Below, piece by piece: positions 57,639-64,000 of a stretch of DNA of 64,000 bases. The stretch comes from Bacteroidaceae bacterium (GTDB lineage Bacteria > Bacteroidota > Bacteroidia > Bacteroidales > Bacteroidaceae). The notes below the pieces were generated by a model that saw nothing but the letters and a program-made list of their open reading frames with translations, searched no databases and had not been told where the DNA came from. Position 1 is the first letter of the stretch. Every line of letters begins with the position of its first letter. Location: NCBI GenBank assembly GCA_017466065.1, contig JAFTUV010000018.1, positions 43,767 to 107,766 of the forward strand. Reading direction: 5' to 3'. A program made the position numbers and the translations under genes.

Positions 57639-58523
57639 TTAATCTTTTTGGTCGTAGCCGAAACGACGCAGTTGCTTGTTGCTGTTGCGCCAGTCCTTAT
57701 CTACCTTTACATATATTTCGAGGAAAATTCTCTTGCCGAAGAATTTTTCAAGCTCGCGGCGGGCGTCGGTTGCCACACGTTTGAGCGCAGCACCTTCGTG
57801 ACCTATTATTATACCCTTCTGCGAGTCGCGTTCCACATATATTATGGACTTTATATATATGCTGCCCTCCTTTTCTTTAAAGTATTCGCACTCGGCCTCA
57901 CAAACGTACGGTATCTCCTTGTCGTAGTGAAGCAGAATTTTCTCGCGTATTATTTCCGTTACGAAGAAGCGGGCAGGCTTGTCGGTGAGCTGGTCTTTGT
58001 CGAAATAGGGGGGCGAGGGGGGCAGAAGCTCCATTATGCGCTTCATCACCACATCTACGCCGAACTTCGCGATAGCCGATATTGGCATAATCTCGGCCTC
58101 GGGCAACATTTCGTGCCACAGCTCCACCTTCTTCACAAGTTCCTGTTGGTTGGCAAGGTCTATCTTGTTTATGAGCACTATGATGGGAACATCGAGTTTG
58201 CGAACCTCGTCGATGAAACCGCTGTTCTTTTCGGGCGTTTCCACCATATCTGTGACATAGAGCAGCACATCGGCATCGCGCAACGCCGAACGGGAGAAGC
58301 GCAACATTGCCTCCTGTAATTTATAGTTGGGTTTAAGCACGCCCGGAGTGTCGGAAAATACTATCTGCGCATCATCGGTATTCAGAATACCCATAATGCG
58401 GTGACGGGTTGTTTGTGCCTTGAAGGTGGCAATGGATATTCGCTCGCCAACAAGGAGGTTCATCAGTGTCGATTTTCCCACATTGGGATTACCCACTATA
58501 TTTACAAAGCCTGCTTTGTGCAT
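57639..58523 (-). CDS. era: GTPase Era
   Basis: Essential 16S rRNA-binding GTPase for 30S assembly. 294 aa: G1 GNPNVGKST near 12, DTPG ([10 protein letters not shown]) near 60, NKID near 122, and the C-terminal KH domain with [38 protein letters not shown]. Normal length. Downstream partner der. Confidence 0.97.
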   Translation of the reverse strand: MHKAGFVNIVGNPNVGKSTLMNLLVGERISIATFKAQTTRHRIMGILNTDDAQIVFSDTPGVLKPNYKLQEAMLRFSRSALRDADVLLYVTDMVETPEKNSGFIDEVRKLDVPIIVLINKIDLANQQELVKKVELWHEMLPEAEIMPISAIAKFGVDVVMKRIMELLPPSPPYFDKDQLTDKPARFFVTEIIREKILLHYDKEIPYVCEAECEYFKEKEGSIYIKSIIYVERDSQKGIIIGHEGAALKRVATDARRELEKFFGKRIFLEIYVKVDKDWRNSNKQLRRFGYDQKD

Positions 58524-58570
58524 ATTTATTCGAGAACTTGTGTAATGTGTTAATTATTTGTGTTCACAAG

Positions 58571-58601
58571 AAAAAACGCACCATTGCCCTGCAAGGTGCG
58601 C
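58571..58601 (-). terminator. Terminator after rpmF
   Basis: GC-rich stem 58577-58601 (GCGCACC/GGTGCG with inner TTGC/GCAA helix and one bulge), followed on the minus strand by a six-T run. Placed between rpmF and era, it separates the two transcription units. Confidence 0.75.
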
Positions 58602-58658
58602 TTATTTCTTACAAAAACTGCCTGTACAACCTACCGGCGGACAGGGCTTAACGGTTAT

Positions 58659-58844
58659 TTAGACTGCTGCCTCCTTTTCGATAGCCAGCTTGCCTCTGTA
58701 ATAACCACACGCACCGCATACGGTGTGATAAACGTGCCACTCGCCACAGTTGGGGCATATTGCCAAAGTGGGGGCTACTGCCTTATCGTGAGTTCTTCTC
58801 TTGGCAGTTCTTGTCTTTGATTGTCTTCTTTTAGGATGTGCCAT
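58659..58844 (-). CDS. rpmF: 50S ribosomal protein L32
   Basis: 61 aa. MAHPKRRQSKTRTAKRRTHDKA start and a zinc-ribbon pair CPNCGEW ... CGACGYYRGK in the middle, the zinc-binding form of L32. Twelve nt after yceD, the usual order yceD-rpmF. Confidence 0.97.
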   Translation of the reverse strand: MAHPKRRQSKTRTAKRRTHDKAVAPTLAICPNCGEWHVYHTVCGACGYYRGKLAIEKEAAV

Positions 58845-58856
58845 TGTTCTAACTTT

Positions 58857-59393
58857 TTAAATATCTTCAATTTGTATATTCTTCAAACTTTCCCAGCGTG
58901 GATCTATGTCATCCGTGCCGGCATCGTCACAGGCCGAAACTCCACCGTGTGAGTGTTTGTCCAGCTTGCCCGTCATTTCGCGGTTGCACTTGCCGGGGGC
59001 GTGAACGCGCTTCATTGGGAGCGACAACGCTATAAACTCGTATAAGTACCAGGCGATATTCAGGTCGCCATCCTGCTCGGGAACCACTACTGTGTCGCCA
59101 TCGTCGGCATAGTCGCTTCCGAACTTCACGCGCAGACTGTTCTCTGTTTCCACCTCTATTTCAAGGTCGTCAAGGCAACGGTCGCAAGAAACTATTACTG
59201 CTCCTGCAAGAGCAAACGTAAAATCGAACACATCGCGATTCTTCCTTGCTGTCACCTGTGCTTTTACAGCACCTTTCTGGAACTCCTCTCCTTCAATGTC
59301 GGCAAAAAAGGCATTATCGAGGTTAAATTCCAATACCAGAGGCTCTGTCTTCAAGCCTTTGAGGTCAATGTTGTATTTATCAAACCTTCCCAT
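58857..59393 (-). CDS. yceD: YceD / DUF177 family protein
   Basis: 178 aa. Family members are tied to rRNA maturation and always precede rpmF. Features: the CDRCLDDLEIEVE motif near 71 (Cys pair likely binds metal or is redox active), an acidic stretch DDGDTVVVPEQDGDLN, and C-terminal EFIALSLPMKRVHAPGKC. In plants a relative acts in 23S processing. Has its own TATCTTTG -7 box upstream. Confidence 0.9.
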   Translation of the reverse strand: MGRFDKYNIDLKGLKTEPLVLEFNLDNAFFADIEGEEFQKGAVKAQVTARKNRDVFDFTFALAGAVIVSCDRCLDDLEIEVETENSLRVKFGSDYADDGDTVVVPEQDGDLNIAWYLYEFIALSLPMKRVHAPGKCNREMTGKLDKHSHGGVSACDDAGTDDIDPRWESLKNIQIEDI

Positions 59394-59474
59394 TGTTATT
59401 CTATTCTCATCTATATTAACAACTTAACCACTCAAAAACCCACGGGCACGCCCACACTGCCCGAATTTGGGATA

Positions 59475-59482
59475 CAAAGATA
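59475..59482 (-). promoter_or_regulatory. yceD-rpmF promoter -7 element
   Basis: TATCTTTG on the minus strand, 82 nt before the yceD ATG. The -33 box is weak. Confidence 0.5.
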
Positions 59483-59523
59483 CAAATAAATTTTATTCCG
59501 AGCACCTAATTTGAAGAAAATCT

Positions 59524-60669
59524 TTACTTTTTTAATTCGACACAGAATGTCGTGCCCCTCCCCGGAGCCGATTTTTTCACGAATATACGCCCTTTATGAT
59601 ATTGCTCTACTATTCTTTTTGCAAGCGACAGGCCAAGGCCCCAACCACGTTTTTTGGTAGTGTAACCGGGTTCAAACACCTGTTTATGCTTCGATTTTGG
59701 AATTCCTTTACCCGTGTCGGTAATTTCAACAGAAACTTTATCCTTGCTTTGATTCAGCACTATGCTTATAGAGCCGGCAGCCTCCATTGCATCTACCGCA
59801 TTCTTGCACAGGTTCTCTACCACCCACTCTATGAGAGGAGCATTCATACGCACCAGCACAGGACGCTTGGGAGCATTGAATGTGTAGGTTACTTGCGCCG
59901 GGCTCCGGCGCTTCATATACTCCGCCACACGCTCTACAACATCGACAATATCCTCGGGTTCCGGCTCGGGCAGTGAGCCTATTTTCGAGAAACGCTCGGC
60001 CACACGCTGCAAACGTGCCACATCGCGTTCCATTTCGGGTATAAGTTCATCGGAGGGGTATTTTTCCCTCAACACAGCCGTCCACGCCATTAGCGAAGAG
60101 ATTGGCGTTCCCAGCTGATGCGCCGTCTCTTTCGACAGCCCCACCCACACCCTGTTCTGCTCGGCACGCTTCGAGCCGAGAATGGCAAAGAAACATACCA
60201 AAAAGAAAAGCAGCACGACAATAAGCTGAATATAGGGGTAATAGGCGAGCTGTTTAAGAATGAGCGACTCGGAGTAGCATACTTCAAGATAATCGTCCTC
60301 CATATCCACTCGGATAATATGCTTGTTGCGACGCATTTCGACAACCTTGTCCATAAGCACCGTGAGTGAATCGACACCCGAGGAAATGTCTATGTTGCGA
60401 TGCAGGGTAATTGCGCCGTTACTGTCGGTAACCACCACCGGAATTGTGGTATTACCGTTAAGCACAGCAAGTACCAGACTTAAATCGGTATTCTCATCGG
60501 CACGGTTAAGATAGTCCATCGCATCGGCCCACACCTGCATCTTTTTCACCTCCTCGGCCTTCAAGTCCTCGACCAGCAAATGCGACACTATCAACGAAGC
60601 GGCGGCAATAGCGGCAGCCACCGCAATAAGTATATACTTTACGTTTCTGAAATTACTATACCACTTCAT
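59524..60669 (-). CDS. Orphan sensor histidine kinase
   Basis: 381 aa. Two spans (about 10-31 and 145-165) flank a 110-residue extracytoplasmic sensor region without a recognisable domain. H-box HQLGTPISSLMAW with phospho-acceptor His184; N-box EWVVENLCKNAVDAM, G1 DTGKGIP, G2 KKRGWGLGLSLAKRI. The HQLGTP form of the H-box is typical of Bacteroidota kinases. No response regulator gene is adjacent, so its partner is unknown. It stands alone between yceD and the LRR gene. Confidence 0.9.
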   Translation of the reverse strand: MKWYSNFRNVKYILIAVAAAIAAASLIVSHLLVEDLKAEEVKKMQVWADAMDYLNRADENTDLSLVLAVLNGNTTIPVVVTDSNGAITLHRNIDISSGVDSLTVLMDKVVEMRRNKHIIRVDMEDDYLEVCYSESLILKQLAYYPYIQLIVVLLFFLVCFFAILGSKRAEQNRVWVGLSKETAHQLGTPISSLMAWTAVLREKYPSDELIPEMERDVARLQRVAERFSKIGSLPEPEPEDIVDVVERVAEYMKRRSPAQVTYTFNAPKRPVLVRMNAPLIEWVVENLCKNAVDAMEAAGSISIVLNQSKDKVSVEITDTGKGIPKSKHKQVFEPGYTTKKRGWGLGLSLAKRIVEQYHKGRIFVKKSAPGRGTTFCVELKK

Positions 60670-60776
60670 TCTACTGATATTATTTCAGATAAGAAACGTA
60701 AAAATCACGATTTTAGTATACAATGCCGCGACAAAATAGAAACGACAGAAACCCGGCAGTGACGCCCGGGAACAGA

Positions 60777-61466
60777 CTACTCTTCGACAATTGTGGCAAA
60801 ACCGCACCACACGGGAGCCTGCTCATAGACCGCCTTGCAACCGCGAGGCACCGCAAGCGTGACATCGGCAAACACCCCATCTTCAAACACTTTTGAAGCA
60901 GCTGCGGGCGGACACTCCGAAGCACACACCACGCGCTTCAACGAACCACAACCGTTAAATGCCGAAAAATCTACCGTGTGTACACCGGAGGCTATGCGAA
61001 CCTCGGACAGCATCACACAATCACCAAAGAGGAGTTCTTCAATCTCGGCGACCAACGACGGAATTACAATACTGCTTAACGACCTGCAACCACGGAAAGC
61101 CGAATGACCTATCACCCTCACATCCTCGCTCAAAAGCACCTTGGAGAGACGGGAGCAGCCGCTAAAAGCCCACTCACCAATATTGGTGATGCCCGCAGGA
61201 ATAACAACCTTCTCCAACTTCACACAACCACAGAATGCCGATGGAGCAACAGATACCACCCTATAAGACTTACCTTGATATTTAACAGAGGAGGGAACAG
61301 CACAGGTTCCTTCATATCGCAAAGGAACACTTACAAGCTCGACAATCGGCTCGTTTTTATCGACAGTCCTATACTTGAAGCCATCGACCCAAAAATAAAA
61401 TGCATTTACCGATGTTGCATACATTGACAAGACAAGCAGAAGAAGAGTGATGTATTTGTGTTTCAT
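60777..61466 (-). CDS. Secreted BspA-like leucine-rich repeat protein
   Basis: 229 aa with a signal peptide (ending NAFYF, about residue 22) and at least five BspA-type LRRs of about 23 residues, each ending in a pattern such as AFSGCSRLSKV, AFRGCRSLSSI and AFNGCGSLKRV. C-terminal sequence ...VWCGFATIVEE lacks an obvious sorting domain or anchor. BspA proteins of oral Bacteroidota bind host matrix or other bacteria; that role is inferred only. A 9-C tract and an inverted repeat lie 105-155 nt upstream of the ATG. Confidence 0.85.
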   Translation of the reverse strand: MKHKYITLLLLVLSMYATSVNAFYFWVDGFKYRTVDKNEPIVELVSVPLRYEGTCAVPSSVKYQGKSYRVVSVAPSAFCGCVKLEKVVIPAGITNIGEWAFSGCSRLSKVLLSEDVRVIGHSAFRGCRSLSSIVIPSLVAEIEELLFGDCVMLSEVRIASGVHTVDFSAFNGCGSLKRVVCASECPPAAASKVFEDGVFADVTLAVPRGCKAVYEQAPVWCGFATIVEE

Positions 61467-61799
61467 TTTGAGAATTTTTATTCAACGATGACAAAATCGT
61501 CATACTGCGATATTTTTTTGCAAAAGTATCGCAAAGCACACACATTGTCTGGTTCATCTTGGTTCTTCTACCCCCCCCCTATTTTACATTTTATGCATTT
61601 CTCGTGGCATAAAATGTAAAAAGCACATAAATTTGGGCAATAATATAGCAGTTGACCAAAAAATTGTTTGGTTAATGTCATTCTATATTTGCAGAAAGAA
61701 GCATAGCGACTGAGACATCTCAACGAAGTTTTTTTTGAGATCCCTCGTCGCTCCGCTCTGTCGGGACATTCTAATTATATCATAAAAACAATTATATCT
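61467..61799. other. 333-bp intergenic region with promoters, poly-C tract and structured leader
   Basis: Between divergent genes. It holds: a minus-strand TACTTTTG (61521-61528) flanked by TGCGATA/TATCGCA inverted repeats (61506-61512, 61527-61533) for the LRR gene; nine Cs at 61571-61579; a 15-bp inverted repeat (61582-61596 with 61607-61621); a plus-strand TATATTTG (61684-61691) for the next gene; and a leader of 108 nt with nested helices and a REP-like stretch (61736-61769). No coding frame is credible here. Confidence 0.6.
61684..61691 (+). promoter_or_regulatory. -7 element for the 188-aa protein gene
   Basis: TATATTTG, 108 nt before the ATG at 61800. A TTG at 61664-61666 is 17 nt upstream, slightly short of the usual spacing. 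Confidence 0.5.
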
Positions 61800-62366
61800 A
61801 TGCAGGAGGAGGAAAAACACTACGAGACACTTAGAAAAGAAATAGAAAGAACCGTCGAGCGGAAAATGGCTACTCCGCGCGACTTCAACCACTTGTCGAA
61901 GTGCATTTTCGACAAAACAAAAATGTATATATCTTCAATGACATTAAAACGATTCTGGGGCTATTTGGGAGAGAGCAGAAAAACAAAGCCCTATCGCTAC
62001 ACATTGAACACGCTGGCACAATATGCCGGCTATCACTCAATCGAGGAGCTATACAATGACTCACAAAGAAAAATAGAGAGCGAACTCCTCACAAGCAACA
62101 GCATCGAAACTGCATCCCTGCAAAAAGGAGACAAAATACAGCTCTGTTGGTACCCCGACCGCTGCGTGATCATCTGCTACGAGGGAATGGATAAGTTTAG
62201 GGTAACAGAAAGCGTTAACAGCAAATTAAGCGTGGGCGACACATTCCTATGCAATCAAATAATAGAGGGAGAACCACTCTATCTGCGACACCTTGTACAC
62301 GAGGGAATCGGCCCCACCAACTACATATGCGGCAGAATAAACGGAGTGATATTCACACTGTTATAA
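61800..62366 (+). CDS. Conserved Bacteroidales protein of unknown function (possible regulator)
   Basis: 188 aa, no signal peptide or membrane span. The N-terminal 85 residues resemble a recurrent Bacteroidota module: SSMTLKRFWGYLGESRKTKPYRYTLNTLAQYAGYHSIEELY, predicted helical, often fused to varied C-terminal parts and suspected to sense or bind DNA. The C-terminal half (GDKIQLCWYPDRCVIICYEGMDKFRVTESVNSKL...) looks like a small beta-rich domain. I cannot name a function. Transcribed from a structured leader and ended by a 40-bp palindrome. Confidence 0.65.
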   Translation: MQEEEKHYETLRKEIERTVERKMATPRDFNHLSKCIFDKTKMYISSMTLKRFWGYLGESRKTKPYRYTLNTLAQYAGYHSIEELYNDSQRKIESELLTSNSIETASLQKGDKIQLCWYPDRCVIICYEGMDKFRVTESVNSKLSVGDTFLCNQIIEGEPLYLRHLVHEGIGPTNYICGRINGVIFTLL

Positions 62367-62413
62367 GAAACTATTATATACCACTCTTCCGCAAAAACAA
62401 GAACATACTACCA

Positions 62414-62453
62414 TAAAACAAAAAGAACCCTTGCAAGGGTTCTTTTTGTTTTA
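62414..62453. terminator. Bidirectional terminator, 40-bp perfect palindrome
   Basis: A 20+20 bp perfect palindrome without a loop of its own (the central bases must form it), with T-runs on both strands. Lies between converging genes for the 188-aa protein and the DUF4468 protein. Confidence 0.88.
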
Positions 62454-62472
62454 AACAGAGAGCAGGACCGCA

Positions 62473-63087
62473 TTACCAATCACCAACATCGCTTGACTGC
62501 TTGCTTCTCAACGACTCTTCGAGTTGTGAGACAGACTTATTTACGATCTTCTTTAAATGATAGAAAGCATCCTCATACATTTCCGCATCAATACCGTTCT
62601 CTTTATTTATAGGAGCAACATCCACCAATGGCTTGTGCCACACATTCCGGCTGCCGGTTCTCTCTATGTTTATATCATATTCCTTGACTATAACACTTAT
62701 GCGGGCTCTGCCTTCCTTGCAATCGACACGCAGAGCGTGTTTGCAATTAAAAATATATTGGGTAATCATATTACCACGGGATTCAAAAGAAATATACTCG
62801 CCTTCACCCACAACAAAGCCTTTAACACGATTCTGTTGAGTAACTTGATATTTTGTTATCTTATAAGCCTCTTCTATAAACTCCAAAGAATAATCATATA
62901 TCTCCTCGGCTGTTAGAGGTAAATTCTCGACAATCCTTATAAAATGAACATCGCCATTCTTAACCTCGTAGGAAATATCGCTTTCTTCATCACTCAATGA
63001 CAATGCGCCAGCCGAACACCCACTAAAAACCGGAAGCGGTGACAACAAGGCAAACAAAAACAACAACGATAATATATACAATCTCAT
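62473..63087 (-). CDS. DUF4468-like exported protein
   Basis: 204 aa from ATG 63087; a GTG at 63120 is less likely. Signal peptide ends with LSPLPVFSGC, so lipidation at that Cys is possible. The body fits DUF4468 (TBP-like fold): VENLPLTAEEIYDYSLEFIEEAYK, KGFVVGEGEYISF, YIFNCKHALRVDCKEGRARISVIVKEYDI. Family function is unknown. Some members come with secretion or immunity-like contexts; here the context is a lipoprotein gene 71 nt upstream on the same strand. Confidence 0.75.
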   Translation of the reverse strand: MRLYILSLLFLFALLSPLPVFSGCSAGALSLSDEESDISYEVKNGDVHFIRIVENLPLTAEEIYDYSLEFIEEAYKITKYQVTQQNRVKGFVVGEGEYISFESRGNMITQYIFNCKHALRVDCKEGRARISVIVKEYDINIERTGSRNVWHKPLVDVAPINKENGIDAEMYEDAFYHLKKIVNKSVSQLEESLRSKQSSDVGDW

Positions 63088-63158
63088 AATTAAGCCATTA
63101 AAAGAAAAAGTGGTGGCCACATTACTCGTAGCACACCACCTTCTATTATTACAAATGT

Positions 63159-63638
63159 TTAGAAACCAAAGCGCGAAATGGGGTTGGCAAAGCTGTTTAC
63201 TTCGCTTCTTGCTCTTGTATCCTCTTTGATACCCTTCATATTAACACCCCAACCGGTTACAGTAACCTTTCTCGACTTGAAAGCGCCAAAAAAGTATGAG
63301 TGGCTTTCGGTAGAGAATTCGGGCTCCATAATAATATCTACATCATTGTTAACTTTTGCACGATACAAAGCCTGACGCTGAGCCTTGTTAAGGCCTTTAT
63401 AACGGTTAATATTTACAAACTGCTTGTTACCATTGCGAAGCAAGGGGATAAAGAATATACGTCTATCCTCAACAGTTGCTGTAACTCTTTTAGCATTTTT
63501 ATAATCCAAGTCGGCAGCAACATAAGTGTTGATTGTATTTCCGGCCATACCCATCAATACACCGTCTGTGCTATATTTTGCACAACCTGTAAACATAAGC
63601 GCCACAAGCGCAATCAAACAAAATTTAAGATTTTTCAT
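63159..63638 (-). CDS. Small lipoprotein of unknown function
   Basis: 159 aa. Lipobox LMFTGC with Cys near 19. After it the sequence shows VAADLDYKNAKRVTATVEDRRIFFIPLLRNGNKQF, LNKAQRQALYRAKVNNDVDIIMEPEFS and KVTVTGWGVNMKGI, a beta-rich surface or periplasmic domain seen in uncharacterised Bacteroidales lipoproteins. Promoter contains an 8-C tract, so phase variation is possible. Confidence 0.72.
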   Translation of the reverse strand: MKNLKFCLIALVALMFTGCAKYSTDGVLMGMAGNTINTYVAADLDYKNAKRVTATVEDRRIFFIPLLRNGNKQFVNINRYKGLNKAQRQALYRAKVNNDVDIIMEPEFSTESHSYFFGAFKSRKVTVTGWGVNMKGIKEDTRARSEVNSFANPISRFGF

Positions 63639-63669
63639 AATAAAGATATATTTTAGTTAATAATTGTTG

Positions 63670-63704
63670 CAAACATACAATTAAATTCACAAATTACCCC
63701 CCCC
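63670..63704 (-). promoter_or_regulatory. Lipoprotein promoter with poly-G tract at the -33 position
   Basis: Minus-strand TATGTTTG (63670-63677). Nineteen nt upstream a run of eight Gs (63697-63704) occupies the place of the -33 box. Slippage in the run would move the flanking TTG relative to the -7 box, a classical phase-variation layout, not proven here. Confidence 0.5.
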
Positions 63705-63754
63705 AATTTGTTAAATTATCTTAATTTTTTTTCAAATCAACAAAGTACATATAT

Positions 63755-63776
63755 TTAAAGCGAGCATTACAAAGGA
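63755..63776. repeat. 22-nt direct repeat, copy 1
   Basis: The sequence TTAAAGCGAGCATTACAAAG plus GA is repeated exactly at 63979-64000, 224 bp apart, enclosing the 5S fragment and terminator. The second copy reaches the window edge, so the repeat may be longer. Confidence 0.75.
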
Positions 63777-63820
63777 GAGGAGGGCAAGCCCCGCAATCCC
63801 CAAAAGCTGCATAAACAAAA

Positions 63821-63850
63821 AAGAGAACCTCAATTGCTTGAAGTTCTCTT
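63821..63850 (-). terminator. rRNA-type terminator
   Basis: A 13-bp stem (63821-63833 with 63838-63850, one G-T pair), followed on the minus strand by a T-run. Immediately downstream of the 5S fragment, so it would end an rRNA operon transcribed leftward. Confidence 0.85.
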
Positions 63851-63857
63851 AAAAAAA

Positions 63858-63880
63858 GCGGCGATGACCTACTCTCCCAC
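63858..63880 (-). rRNA. 5S rRNA 3'-end fragment
   Basis: On the minus strand the stretch GTGGGAGAGTAGGTCATCGC is the conserved 3' end of bacterial 5S rRNA. The sequence further right does not match a 5S body: the conserved CCCATTCCGAACNNGGAAGTTAAGC loop is absent up to the edge. It is therefore a truncated or chimeric 5S gene, or a scar left by recombination among rRNA operons. Confidence 0.55.
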
Positions 63881-63978
63881 AAAGCACCGAAGGGGGTTCG
63901 TTAATGCGAGCAGCCATAGGTCGCGCGAAGCACCGACGAAGTTGGGGCAGCGCGGGTGGCGGAAAAGGCTCTGCAAAG

Positions 63979-64000
63979 TTAAAGCGAGCATTACAAAGGA
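63979..64000. repeat. 22-nt direct repeat, copy 2 (window edge)
   Basis: Exact copy of 63755-63776. Cut by the window edge. Confidence 0.75.

Larger units (their letters stand above)
63639..64000. other. Intergenic region at the right edge
   Basis: 362 bp with no protein gene. It contains the lipoprotein promoter (TATGTTTG at 63670-63677 on the minus strand) with an 8-C tract at 63697-63704, a 22-nt sequence at 63755-63776 repeated exactly at 63979-64000, a terminator, a 5S rRNA 3' fragment, and GC-richer chimeric sequence from about 63881. Confidence 0.6.

Noticed and set aside
63037..63120. GTG start at 63120 for the DUF4468 protein
   Set aside because: The ATG at 63087 begins directly before a normal signal peptide; the extra 11 residues would put a hydrophilic segment before it.

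Overview
The window comes from the chromosome of a member of the Bacteroidota, most likely order Bacteroidales. Three things point there. Many intergenic regions carry the Bacteroides-type promoter (TTTG or TTG near -33 and TAnnTTTG near -7, spaced about 18-20 nt), and genes mostly lack a Shine-Dalgarno sequence. Several proteins have phylum-typical architecture: a fused SecDF, a DUF2851 protein, an OstA-like protein beside SurA-type isomerases, a DUF4468 protein, and a rhomboid with the Bacteroidota C-terminal tail. Gene order is also typical: mutL / OstA-like / three isomerases / guaB / recQ, and clpX-clpP-tig. Genus cannot be assigned from this sequence.

Region by region. 1-5.6 kb is the leftward transcription/translation cluster tRNA-Thr, tRNA-Tyr, tRNA-Gly, tRNA-Thr, tuf, tRNA-Trp, secE, nusG, rplK, rplA, rplJ, rplL, rpoB (rpoB cut by the window edge). 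5.7-11.2 kb holds hpf, xerC, rpsU, mdh, waaA and gltX. 11.5-14.8 kb has the rightward pair pgpH-like and DUF2851. 14.9-19.6 kb has secDF and two overlapping rhomboid genes. 19.9-24.1 kb runs rightward: argS, RNase H, and a phosphoethanolamine-transferase-like enzyme. 24.1-32.7 kb mixes a glycosyltransferase, a radical SAM protein, YqaA-like and multi-span membrane proteins, purD, a THUMP methyltransferase, a lytic transglycosylase and manC. 32.8-37.1 kb has asnS, rluB, purB and two tandem tRNA-Val genes. 37.4-53.4 kb is envelope biogenesis and quality control: OmpA-family porin, mutL, a small membrane protein, OstA-like, three SurA/PPIase-like proteins, guaB, recQ, clpX, clpP, tig. 53.6-59.4 kb has lptB, mlaE-mlaF, der, era, rpmF and yceD. 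59.5-64 kb becomes more accessory: an orphan histidine kinase, a BspA-like LRR protein, an unrecognised 188-aa protein, a DUF4468 protein and a small lipoprotein, ending in a 5S rRNA 3'-end fragment with its terminator.

Functionally this is mostly housekeeping: protein synthesis, ribosome assembly GTPases, outer-membrane assembly (WaaA, LptB, OstA-like, SurA-like, MlaEF), secretion (SecE, SecDF) and proteolysis (ClpXP, rhomboids). I found no CRISPR array, transposase, prophage or defence operon. The less ordinary signals are non-coding: a MITE-like palindromic element between mlaF and der; poly-C tracts upstream of exported-protein genes, one lying in the -33 region of a promoter; a hairpin covering the xerC start codon; a structured leader with a REP-like motif; and a chimeric 5S remnant with a 22-nt direct repeat at the right edge.
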